This document shows positions 27,505 to 35,568 of a stretch of 64,000 bases of DNA, one piece after another. Both the position numbers and the translations under genes were made by a program. The DNA is from Pseudomonadota bacterium (lineage in GTDB: Bacteria; Pseudomonadota; Gammaproteobacteria; Xanthomonadales; Wenzhouxiangellaceae): NCBI GenBank assembly GCA_013285445.1, contig CP053448.1, forward strand, positions 992,001 to 1,056,000, given 5' to 3'. A model generated the notes under the pieces. It was given only the letters and a program-made list of their open reading frames with translations. It did no database searches and was not told where the DNA came from. Position 1 is the stretch's first letter. Each line of letters begins with the position of its first letter.

Positions 27505-29208
27505 CTATTGAGGCGCGAGACGGGTCATGCTGCGGACTTCAATGCCGCGTTCGGTCAGAAAGACCGTGGCACCGGAGTACTCGTAGATTTCTCCCAGAAT
27601 GTTCATGGCGTCCGCGGCCTGGACCATGTCGGATTCCGGGTTGGCTTCCTGGAGCTGCTCGGCCATCCGATTCATCAGCGTGGACATGACCTTGGAGTAG
27701 CCCTCGAAGTTCAGTCCGTAGTGCATCAGCGCGTTGTCGCCTTCGGTCGGTTCGAGCGCGCTGGGCAGCTGGCTGCGCTGGGACTCGCCGATCGCGATAC
27801 CGAGCGCATCGCTGCCCAGGGCGGCATAGGCCGACAGCGAGGGCATGCCCTGCAGGAGACTGGCGGGCAGCTCGACCGGCTCGCCGCCGGGTTCGAGCTG
27901 CAGCGAGGCCAGTTCCGGGGAGAACATCTGGGCCATGCCGAGCAGCATCTGCGGATTGCGCATGTGCAGGGTAAAGATCCCACCGGCATCGACCGGCACG
28001 GCGTTCTCGCCGAGCTGCAAGCTGTCGACGCCGAGTCGCAGGCCGTACAGATTGGTGACCACCGGCGGAATGGGCTGATTGAGCGCGGTCTGCCAGTCTT
28101 CGGCACCGACGGCAATGTTATTGAACAGACTGCACTGCGGCGGGTTTTCCACCCAGCCGGCAACCAGTTCGCGCGCAAAGTCGCGTGCGGCAACCATGTT
28201 GAACGCCAGACCGAAATCGAACACGCCGCTCTCTCTGCCGGTCAGACTGACCGGGGCCTGGGCGATAGCCGAGAGTCGCTGGCCAAAGGCGGCATCCGTC
28301 TCGAAAATCAGGTCCATGCCCATGCGCTCGGCGCTGACTTCGGTATAACCGAAACTGATGCGCGGGAATGTCGCTGCCAGTGCATCGAGCTCGGCACGGC
28401 AGGCCGGATCATTGCCTATCTCGGCCATTGGTGCGGTGGCTTCGGCGGCCGTCAGCATCTCGTCGTCGCTGTCGAGCAACACATTGAACAGGGTCTTGAA
28501 TTCGACGAAGCCGCTGCCGTATGCGGTGTGGCCGCGTTCACGCCCGAACTCGGCCAGGTCGTCCGGATCGAAAGCGCTGGCTGGCTGATCGAGGTTGGCA
28601 ACGCGCCGCAGCAGGGCGAGGTTATCCGGCACCAGCGCGGCGGTGGCATAGTCCTGATCGTGGTGCAGGGCGACGCCGAATGCGTCGAAATCAATCCAAA
28701 GCAGCCGTTGGTCGTCGATCGTGCGCCAGCCCGCTTCCGACGAGGCTTTTTCGGCGATGCGCTCAAGCATGGCGGCAAAGGCATCGCTGTCGCTGAGCTG
28801 CCAGTGCACGAACGGAAACACCGAGACTGTGTGCATCGCCCAGTGACCGTTGGGGTGCAGGCCGCGCTCCGCGAGTGCTGCGCGACTGTCGATAGCAAAC
28901 ATCTCCTCCATCAGGGCACTGGCCAGCGCGGAGTCGATTTCCTCGGCGATCGTCTCGTAGCTGGTGCGGTTGATTTCGGCGAACGCCTCCATCGGCTTCC
29001 AGAGCCTTTCGCTGAGGTCTTCCGGCAGCGTCTGGAGGTTGGCGAACAGCAATGGGGTGTCGGCGTCGATTCGGTCAAACAGTGCAGTGGATGCGGAAGC
29101 CGCGTCTTGCGGTTGCTGCGCTTCGGCCGGGGCCTGCTCGGCCTCGTCCCGGCCGCAGCCGGCGATCAGCAGGGCAGTCATCAGCACGATGGTGAAATTC
29201 CTGGTCAT
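27505..29208 (-). CDS. Large lipoprotein of unknown function
   Basis: Protein of 567 residues with a lipoprotein signal (lipobox LIAGC, Cys18), so probably anchored to a membrane facing the periplasm. ATG 29208 is chosen because GAGGAG lies 7-12 bases before it; the longer frame runs back through the promoter. The mature part starts with a Gln/Ala/Glu-rich linker and then a globular region with repeated amphipathic helices (LFDRIDADTPLLFANLQTLP; QMLLGMAQMFSPELASLQLE). No family is recognised. It precedes asnB closely and has an operator-like palindrome in its promoter. Confidence 0.75.
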   Translation of the reverse strand: MTRNFTIVLMTALLIAGCGRDEAEQAPAEAQQPQDAASASTALFDRIDADTPLLFANLQTLPEDLSERLWKPMEAFAEINRTSYETIAEEIDSALASALMEEMFAIDSRAALAERGLHPNGHWAMHTVSVFPFVHWQLSDSDAFAAMLERIAEKASSEAGWRTIDDQRLLWIDFDAFGVALHHDQDYATAALVPDNLALLRRVANLDQPASAFDPDDLAEFGRERGHTAYGSGFVEFKTLFNVLLDSDDEMLTAAEATAPMAEIGNDPACRAELDALAATFPRISFGYTEVSAERMGMDLIFETDAAFGQRLSAIAQAPVSLTGRESGVFDFGLAFNMVAARDFARELVAGWVENPPQCSLFNNIAVGAEDWQTALNQPIPPVVTNLYGLRLGVDSLQLGENAVPVDAGGIFTLHMRNPQMLLGMAQMFSPELASLQLEPGGEPVELPASLLQGMPSLSAYAALGSDALGIAIGESQRSQLPSALEPTEGDNALMHYGLNFEGYSKVMSTLMNRMAEQLQEANPESDMVQAADAMNILGEIYEYSGATVFLTERGIEVRSMTRLAPQ

Positions 29209-29238
29209 TTCTGATATCTCCTCGGATGGGATTATGGC

Positions 29239-29271
29239 ATTAGTGTTATACAACACCAATACACTTGTCAA
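29239..29271 (-). promoter_or_regulatory. Promoter with overlapping palindrome upstream of the lipoprotein
   Basis: On the minus strand a perfect TTGACA (29266-29271) is followed by TATAAC (spacer 15) or TAACAC (spacer 17). Overlapping it is a palindrome with 9-bp arms, ATTGGTGTT and AACACTAAT around GTAT (29239-29260), with one mismatch. A repressor bound there would block the -10 region. The cognate regulator is not in view. Confidence 0.6.
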
Positions 29272-29288
29272 GGGCAATCGGTTTCGGA

Positions 29289-30686
29289 TCAGCCCAGCGC
29301 TTTCACGCCGCTGATGAGTTGCTGCGCCACTTTCTGCGCGTCACCGTAGAGCATGCGGGTGTTGTCCTCGAAAAACAGCAGGTTTTCGATGCCCGAAAAA
29401 CCGGTGCCCTGGCCACGCTTGATGACGATACAGTTGCGCGCCCTGTCGACGTCCAGAATCGGCATGCCGTAGATCGGGCTGGCGCTGTCCTTGCGGGCGG
29501 CCGGGTTGACGACATCGTTGGCGCCGATGACCAGGGCCACGTCGGTGGTCGGGAACTGGGCGTTGATGTCTTCGAGGTCGTAGATCAAGTCGTAGGGCAC
29601 ACCGGCTTCGGCCAGCAGCACGTTCATGTGACCCGGCATGCGCCCGGCCACCGGGTGAATGGCAAAACTGACCTTGACGCCGCGGCTGGTCAGGAGCTCG
29701 GTCAGTTCCCAGATCTTGTGCTGCGCCTGGGCAACCGCCATGCCGTAGCCGGGCACGATGATCACCTTTTCGGCGTAGGCCATCTGAATCGCCGCATCGG
29801 TGGCATCGATCGAGCGCATCTCGCCCGAGGCCGGACCGCCCTGCGCGTCCTCGTCGGTCTTGCCGAAGCCGGCGAACAGCACGTTCGTCAGCGGCCGGTT
29901 CATCGCCTTGGCCATCAGCTGGGTCAGCAGGGCGCCGGCTGCGCCGACCACGGTGCCGGCAATCATCATGGCCGGGTTCTGGAGGACGTAGCCTTCAAAA
30001 CCGACGGCCAGGCCGGTCAGGGCGTTGTAGAGTGAAATGACGACCGGCATGTCGGCGCCGCCGATCGGCACGGTGATCAGGATGCCGGCCAGCAGTGCGG
30101 CGGCGAAGAACAGCAACAGCAGCTGCGGTGAGGGACCCTGGATGACGAGCAGACCACCGAGCACCAGGGTGGCAGCAAACACCAGCAGATTGAGCAGCTG
30201 CTGACCCCCGAAGCGCCAGGTCTTGCGCATCCAGCCCTGCAGTTTGGCAAAGGCGATCAACGAGCCCGAAAAGGCAACCGAGCCGATAATGCCGCCGGCA
30301 ACGGCCAGCACGATGGTTGCCAGGTCCATGTCGACCTGGCCGGCAAAGGCCTTGAGCAGCTCGACCGCGGCGATCGCCGCGGCGGCACCGCCGCCCATGC
30401 CGTTGTAGAGCGCGATCATCTGCGGCATGTCGGTCATGGCCACGCGTCGGGCGGTCCACCACGCGGCAACGGAACCGATGCCGATGGCAATGATCATCAG
30501 CGCGTAGTTGCCCTCGACCTTGGGGTGGAGGAAGGTGACCAGGATGGCGACCAGCATGGCCACTCCGGACCACAGGATGCCGCGGCGTGCGGTCACCGGT
30601 GAACTCATCGCCTTGAGGCCGTAGATGAACATCACCGCGGCAACGAAATAGGCGGCGGGAACGATGAAGTCGAGACCCGGTATCAT
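29289..30686 (-). CDS. pntB: NAD(P) transhydrogenase subunit beta
   Basis: Membrane and NADP(H)-binding subunit of the proton-translocating transhydrogenase, 465 residues. The N-terminal half has about nine hydrophobic helices with YNGMGGGAAAAIAAVELL and SLYNALTGLAVGFEG. The C-terminal domain III shows the NADP site GYGMAVAQAQH, IHPVAGRMPGHMNVLLAEA and VIGANDVVNPAA. It lies four bases after pntA2, with AGGAG in the junction. Confidence 0.96.
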   Translation of the reverse strand: MIPGLDFIVPAAYFVAAVMFIYGLKAMSSPVTARRGILWSGVAMLVAILVTFLHPKVEGNYALMIIAIGIGSVAAWWTARRVAMTDMPQMIALYNGMGGGAAAAIAAVELLKAFAGQVDMDLATIVLAVAGGIIGSVAFSGSLIAFAKLQGWMRKTWRFGGQQLLNLLVFAATLVLGGLLVIQGPSPQLLLLFFAAALLAGILITVPIGGADMPVVISLYNALTGLAVGFEGYVLQNPAMMIAGTVVGAAGALLTQLMAKAMNRPLTNVLFAGFGKTDEDAQGGPASGEMRSIDATDAAIQMAYAEKVIIVPGYGMAVAQAQHKIWELTELLTSRGVKVSFAIHPVAGRMPGHMNVLLAEAGVPYDLIYDLEDINAQFPTTDVALVIGANDVVNPAARKDSASPIYGMPILDVDRARNCIVIKRGQGTGFSGIENLLFFEDNTRMLYGDAQKVAQQLISGVKALG

Positions 30687-30690
30687 CGTT

Positions 30691-30984
30691 TCACTCCTTG
30701 TTGCGCGGCCCGGAGGCCTTGAACATCTCGAGCATCCGTTCGGTCACGACATAGCCTCCGACCACGTTGCCTGCTGCCAGGAACACGGCTATGAAACCGA
30801 CCACCATCTCGGCGGTGGTGCTGGCCATGCCCAGTATGACCATGGCGCCGACCAGCACGATGCCGTGAATGAAATTCGACCCCGACATCAGGGGTGTGTG
30901 AAGAATGGCCGGCACGCGCGAGATGACCTCGACGCCGGTAAATGCCGCCAGCATGAATATGTAGAGCGCTACCCAGCCTTCCAT
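30691..30984 (-). CDS. pntA2: NAD(P) transhydrogenase alpha subunit, membrane part
   Basis: Short hydrophobic subunit of 97 residues (PntA2/PntAB) completing the membrane domain. MEGWVALYIFMLAAFTGVE starts at ATG 30984 with AGGAAA just upstream; the longer open frame to 31149 runs through an intergenic repeat and is rejected. HTPLMSGSNFIHGIVLVGA is the family signature. The split alpha subunit matches the three-gene form found in many proteobacteria, unlike E. coli's fused PntA. Confidence 0.93.
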   Translation of the reverse strand: MEGWVALYIFMLAAFTGVEVISRVPAILHTPLMSGSNFIHGIVLVGAMVILGMASTTAEMVVGFIAVFLAAGNVVGGYVVTERMLEMFKASGPRNKE

Positions 30985-31044
30985 CAGGCGTTTCCTCGCA
31001 ATTTGAATCGGTGTTGGGAGCCCACGAACCGACATCCGGACGAA

Positions 31045-31090
31045 CACTTCGTCGGACGGCAGCCCGAAACCCGGAATCCTGACCCCTGAA
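31045..31090. repeat. CCTGAACCC-type spacer sequence between pntA1 and pntA2
   Basis: The 109-bp spacer contains CCCGAAACCCGG, CCTGACCCCTGAACCCT and similar words. The same CTGAACCC words occur in the sufD-sufS gap at 41493-41552. It appears to be a copy or fragment of a dispersed spacer repeat. Confidence 0.4.
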
Positions 31091-31093
31091 CCC

Positions 31094-32206
31094 TCACTTG
31101 AACTTCTCGTGGACGATCGCACCGCCGTGCGCCAGCAAACAGCCGGCAATCACTTCGTCGTCGGTGTCAACCGTCAGCCCGCCGCCCTCGTCAATCAGCA
31201 GACCAAGCAGGTTGAACAGGTTTCGGGCATACATTTCCGAGGCGTGCAGCGGCGCACGCGAGGGGAGATTGAGCGGTCCGCTGATCAGTACGCCGTCGTG
31301 GTCGACGGTCTCGCCAGGCCGGGTCAGCTCGCAGTTGCCGCCGGTCTCGGCGGCCAGGTCGACGATCACGCTGCCGGGCTGCATGGCATCGACCATCGCT
31401 TCGGTGATGATTGTCGGTGCCGGCCGCCCCGGAATGGCTGCCGTGGAGACCACCACATCGGCCCGCGCCAGATGTTCAGCCAGCGCGTCAGCCTGCTGCT
31501 GGCGTTCTTCGTCGGTCAGCTCGCGTGCATAACCGCCTTCGGTCTCTGCGTCCACGCCGGTGTCAATCATGCGGGCCCCGAGCGACTCGACCTGTTCCCG
31601 GGCCGCGGCGCGGATGTCGTAGGCTTCGACCTGGGCACCCAGCCGGCGCGCCGTGGCGATCGCCTGCAGGCCCGCGACACCGGCCCCGATGATCACGGCT
31701 TTGGCCGGTCTCAGGGTGCCGGCGGCGGTGGTCAGCATCGGGAACAGCCGCGGGGCGATGTCGGCGGCGACGATGACCGCCTTGTAGCCGGCGATGGTGG
31801 CCTGGGAAGACAATACGTCCATGGCCTGTGCCCGCGTGATGCGCGGTACCAGCTCCATGGAGATCAGGGACAGCCCCCGTTCGGCTACCTGGCGCAGGGC
31901 ATCGAATTGGCTGAAGGGGTTGAGCTGACCGATGACCAGCGTGCCGGAATCCGCTTTCGACAGCAGGCTGTCCGGCGGGCGCCGCACGGTCAGCACGATG
32001 TCACATTCACCGGCCAGCTGCTCGGCCTGGTCAATGATTCGGCAGCCCGCCCAGGCCGCGTCGGGGTGACCCGCAGCGGTGCCTGCGCCAGTTTCGACCA
32101 GCAGTTCGTGACCGCCGGCGGCCAGGCGGCCGGCCGTCGCTGGATCCAGCGCCACGCGGCGCTCGCCGGTCGTGGTTTCCCTGACAATTCCGATCTTCAG
32201 CGTCAT
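31094..32206 (-). CDS. pntA1: NAD(P) transhydrogenase alpha subunit, NAD(H)-binding part
   Basis: Soluble domain I of transhydrogenase, related to alanine dehydrogenase, 370 residues from ATG 32206 with GAGGGA seven bases upstream. The N-terminus MTLKIGIVRETTTGERRVAL, the Rossmann loop VIIGAGVAGLQAIATARRLGA-like stretch and TAAIPGRPAP are typical. With pntA2 and pntB it forms the complex that uses the proton gradient to make NADPH. First gene of the operon. Confidence 0.95.
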   Translation of the reverse strand: MTLKIGIVRETTTGERRVALDPATAGRLAAGGHELLVETGAGTAAGHPDAAWAGCRIIDQAEQLAGECDIVLTVRRPPDSLLSKADSGTLVIGQLNPFSQFDALRQVAERGLSLISMELVPRITRAQAMDVLSSQATIAGYKAVIVAADIAPRLFPMLTTAAGTLRPAKAVIIGAGVAGLQAIATARRLGAQVEAYDIRAAAREQVESLGARMIDTGVDAETEGGYARELTDEERQQQADALAEHLARADVVVSTAAIPGRPAPTIITEAMVDAMQPGSVIVDLAAETGGNCELTRPGETVDHDGVLISGPLNLPSRAPLHASEMYARNLFNLLGLLIDEGGGLTVDTDDEVIAGCLLAHGGAIVHEKFK

Positions 32207-32369
32207 GGCAGTCCCTCGTAGAGGTAGCAGAGTGTAGCCGCTGACCCTTGCTACATCAATTGTTGCCTCGATATCCGGTCCCATTCGGCTGATCTGACCC
32301 TATGCAGGGCCCGCCGGCGTGGCGCAATCCGACATCCGGACTTCATCGTTTTCCGTTACAGTGCGCGCC

Positions 32370-33953
32370 ATGAGCCGATTGAGTCGAACCTGTGTGCTGG
32401 CCTCAGTGGCGGCCGTGCTTGGCCTGGCCGGCGCTGTGCGGGCAGCCGAATCACCCGAGGCCTGGTACGCCGACGCGGCCCGGCAGGTGGCCGAGCGGCG
32501 GCAGGTCACCGGCGCAGCGCCGGCAAAGAACCTCGTCCTGTTTGTCGGTGATGGCATGAGCCTCGCGACGGTGGCTGCAGCCCGCATCCTGGCCGGACAG
32601 CTGCGCGGCGAGTCCGGTGAGCGCAACCGACTGCACTTCGAGCGCTTTCCGTATACCGCCCTGGCCAGCACATTCAACACGGACCGGCAGACGCCGGACT
32701 CGGCCGGCACCATGACAGCGATGGCAACCGGCGTGCGCAGTTTTGCCGGCGCAATCCGGGTCGACCAGCGCGCCCGGCGCGGTGACTGTGCCTCGATGGC
32801 CGGCAGCGAGCGCGTCTCGCTGATCGATCTTGCCGTGCATGCCGGCCTGCGCACCGGCATCGTGACCACGACACGGATCACCCATGCGACTACGGCAGCG
32901 CTGTACGCTCATTCAGTCGACCGTGAATGGGAGACCGACCGCGGCATCCCTCCTTCCCAGCGTGATGGTGGCTGTCGGGATATCGCCCGTCAGCTGGTTG
33001 AGTATCCGGTTGGCGTCATCGATGTGGTGCTCGGCGGTGGACGCCGGGCCTTTGTGCCAACCGGAAAAAGCGACCCGGAAGATGCGAATGCGCGGGGGCA
33101 CCGGGGTGACGATCGCGACCTGATCGAGCGATGGCAGGAGCGGCATGCCAGCGGTCGGTATGTGTGGAACCGGGCGCAGTTCGACGCATTGCCCGATCAA
33201 CTGGGCGGTCCCTTGCTGGGATTGTTCGAGTCCAGCCATATGCGCTATGAGCACGATCGCCCCGAGGATCCTGCCGGCGAGCCCTCCCTGGCCGGGATGA
33301 CGGCCAAGGCGCTGCGCTTGCTCGGGCACGGTGAGCGCGGCTTCGTGCTGGTGGTCGAAGGCGGCCGGATCGACCACGCTCATCACGCCAACAATGCCTG
33401 GCGTGCCCTGACCGATACCATCGCCTTTGCCGAAGCGGTGCGGGTCGCCGACGAGATGACCGGTGACGACACGCTGATCATCGTCACCGCCGACCACGGG
33501 CACGCGCTCACTTTCGGCGGCTACGGCCGGCGTGGCAATCCGGTCATGGGTCTGGCCGAGCGGCCCGGGCCGCAGCCGCGCGAGGAGCGTCTGATGCGCG
33601 ACGACAAGGGCCGACCGATAACCGTACTGGGCTATGCCAACGGCCCCGGCTACCGTGGCGGCGAACGGCCGGACTTCGGAACGATCGATCCGCGTGATCC
33701 CGACTACCGGCAGGAATCCGCCGTCGGTCTGTGGTCGGCGACCCACAGCGGGGAAGACGTGCCGGTCTACGCCCGTGGTGCCGGCGCCGAGGTCATCCAC
33801 GGCGCAATCGATCAGCACATGATCTTTCACGTGATGGTCCAGGCCATGCCGCCGCTGGCGCAGGTCGCGGCCGCACTGGTCAACGAGCAGGGTTTGCCCG
33901 ACTGGCGGCGCCTGATGTGCCGGGTTCAGGACGATTCGGACCAGGACTGCTGA
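32370..33953 (+). CDS. Alkaline phosphatase (PhoA family)
   Basis: Exported phosphomonoesterase of 527 residues. ATG 32370 gives a signal peptide (MSRLSRTCVLASVAAVLGL, cleavage after AVRA). The metal-binding NLVLFVGDGMS, the phosphorylated serine in PDSAGTMTAMATG, the later EGGRIDHAHHANN and TADHGH blocks are all present, so the active site looks complete. It probably scavenges phosphate in the periplasm or outside the cell. Its 3' end overlaps murU on the other strand by 28 bp. No PHO box was recognised upstream. Confidence 0.93.
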   Translation: MSRLSRTCVLASVAAVLGLAGAVRAAESPEAWYADAARQVAERRQVTGAAPAKNLVLFVGDGMSLATVAAARILAGQLRGESGERNRLHFERFPYTALASTFNTDRQTPDSAGTMTAMATGVRSFAGAIRVDQRARRGDCASMAGSERVSLIDLAVHAGLRTGIVTTTRITHATTAALYAHSVDREWETDRGIPPSQRDGGCRDIARQLVEYPVGVIDVVLGGGRRAFVPTGKSDPEDANARGHRGDDRDLIERWQERHASGRYVWNRAQFDALPDQLGGPLLGLFESSHMRYEHDRPEDPAGEPSLAGMTAKALRLLGHGERGFVLVVEGGRIDHAHHANNAWRALTDTIAFAEAVRVADEMTGDDTLIIVTADHGHALTFGGYGRRGNPVMGLAERPGPQPREERLMRDDKGRPITVLGYANGPGYRGGERPDFGTIDPRDPDYRQESAVGLWSATHSGEDVPVYARGAGAEVIHGAIDQHMIFHVMVQAMPPLAQVAAALVNEQGLPDWRRLMCRVQDDSDQDC

Positions 33954-34597
33954 GCCCGGTGCAACCGCCCGGGCGTGCCGATATCGGCCCACCGCCCGCC
34001 GAATCGCTCGCCGCTGACCTGGTTGCGGGCGATGGCGCGCATCAGCACCGGGCGCAGCGGGCGCGGTCCCGGCTTCAGGCCGGCAAACAGCGCCGGGTCA
34101 AAAACCGCAATGCCACTGAAGGTCAGGCGCGGTCGATGGCTTTCGGCAACGACGCGCGGCCCGGCGAGCGCGAAATCACCGCGCGGGTGATGCCCGGGGT
34201 TATCGACCAGCACCAGATGGGCGGCTGCGCGCAGTGGTCGGCGCAGGCGGGCGAAATCGAAGTCGGTCAGGATATCGGCGCTGATCACGGCAAATGGCGC
34301 ATTCCCGAGCAGCGGCAGCGCGTGCACGATTCCGCCAGCCGTCTCCAGGGCGCCGGGTGGCTCCCGGGAATAGGCAATCTGTGCACCGAAATCGGCACCG
34401 TTGCCAAGTGTCTCGACGATCTGCTCGCCAAGCCAGCCCAGGTTGATGACAATCCGGTCGAATCCGGCCGCGACCAGCGCCTGCACATGGCGCTCGATCA
34501 GCGTTTGGCCGGCGACCTCGACAAGCGGCTTCGGCCGGGTATCGGTCAGTGGCCGCAGCCGCGCGCCGCGACCGGCGGCCAGGATCATGGCGCGCAT
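33926..34597 (-). CDS. murU: N-acetylmuramate 1-phosphate uridylyltransferase
   Basis: Nucleotidyltransferase of 223 residues that turns MurNAc-1-phosphate into UDP-MurNAc in the recycling route that bypasses de novo synthesis. The N-terminal LAAGRGARLRPLTDTRPKPL is the nucleotidyltransferase signature, and VINLGWLGEQI and ISADILTDFDF follow. The tail GGRWADIGTPGRL is typical of MurU. It overlaps amgK by 13 bp, the known AmgK-MurU pairing, which supports the assignment over a generic sugar nucleotidyltransferase. Confidence 0.9.
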   Translation of the reverse strand: MRAMILAAGRGARLRPLTDTRPKPLVEVAGQTLIERHVQALVAAGFDRIVINLGWLGEQIVETLGNGADFGAQIAYSREPPGALETAGGIVHALPLLGNAPFAVISADILTDFDFARLRRPLRAAAHLVLVDNPGHHPRGDFALAGPRVVAESHRPRLTFSGIAVFDPALFAGLKPGPRPLRPVLMRAIARNQVSGERFGGRWADIGTPGRLHRAQQSWSESS

Positions 34598-35568
34598 CGC
34601 TGTTTCCAGGCGGCCAGCAGAAGTTCGAGCTCCGACAGTTCCGGATTGCGCGCAATCGCCGCATCCAGATAGGTCATGAAGCGCGGGAGATCATCGAGGT
34701 AGTGGGGCTTGCCGTCGCGGTAGCGGATGCGGGCAAAAATGCCGATGACCTTGAGGTGGCGCTGCACACCCATCATGTCGCAGGTTCGGCGCCACAGTTC
34801 GGCAGAAGGGGTCAGCGGCAGGCCGGCGGCAAGGGCAGCTCGGCGGTAGTTTTCCAGCCAAGAATCGACGCGCGCCGGCGGCCAGCTCAGGAACGCGTCG
34901 CGGAACAGGCAGACCGGGTCGTAGCTGATCGGTCCGATGACTGCATCCTGAAAGTCGATGACGCCCGGGTTGGGCTCGGAGACGATCAGATTGCGCGGCA
35001 TGAAATCGCGATGGCAGAAGACCCTGGGCTGGTCCAGCGCCCAGCGCAGCAGATTCGCGCAGACGTGATCCCAGCCGTCGAGCTCCTGTTCGGTGGGTTG
35101 CACCTGCCAGTGACGGGTCAGAAACCAGTCGACAAACAGGGCCAGTTCGCCAAGCAGCAGCGCCGGGTCGTAGTGCGGCAGGCCGCGGGTGTCGGTGTGC
35201 GTCTGCATCAGCACCAGCGTGTCGATGGCGGCCTGCATCAGGGGTGTGGCACTGGCCTCATCGAGCGCGTGATGGTAGGGACGGCGACCGAGATCCTCGA
35301 GCAGGACCAGGCCCGTGTCGGGATCGCTGGCGAGCACTTCGGGGGCGTGAACGCCGGCGGCCCGAAGCCGGCCGGCAATCTCGACAAACGGACCGACGGC
35401 CTCGCGCTGAGGCGGCGCGTCCATGACCAGATAGCTGCGGCCGGCGTGCCGGAGGCGGAAATAACGCCGGAAGCTGGCATCGGATGCGAGCGCCTCGCTT
35501 GACCAGCGCGGCCAGCCGAGCCGGCTGGCCGCCCATTGCTCGGCAAGACGTCGTCTCTCGTCGGTCAC
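34585..35568 (-). CDS. amgK: N-acetylmuramate/N-acetylglucosamine kinase
   Basis: Phosphotransferase of the APH fold, 327 residues, that phosphorylates MurNAc at C1 for MurU. The catalytic loop FCHRDFMPRNLIV and the metal-binding GVIDFQDAVIGPISYD are intact. The start is coupled to the upstream glycosyltransferase-like gene by a 4-bp ATGA overlap (35565-35568), so three genes form one unit. Such pairs confer fosfomycin tolerance in Pseudomonas; whether that holds here is inference. Confidence 0.9.
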   Translation of the reverse strand: MTDERRRLAEQWAASRLGWPRWSSEALASDASFRRYFRLRHAGRSYLVMDAPPQREAVGPFVEIAGRLRAAGVHAPEVLASDPDTGLVLLEDLGRRPYHHALDEASATPLMQAAIDTLVLMQTHTDTRGLPHYDPALLLGELALFVDWFLTRHWQVQPTEQELDGWDHVCANLLRWALDQPRVFCHRDFMPRNLIVSEPNPGVIDFQDAVIGPISYDPVCLFRDAFLSWPPARVDSWLENYRRAALAAGLPLTPSAELWRRTCDMMGVQRHLKVIGIFARIRYRDGKPHYLDDLPRFMTYLDAAIARNPELSELELLLAAWKQRCAP

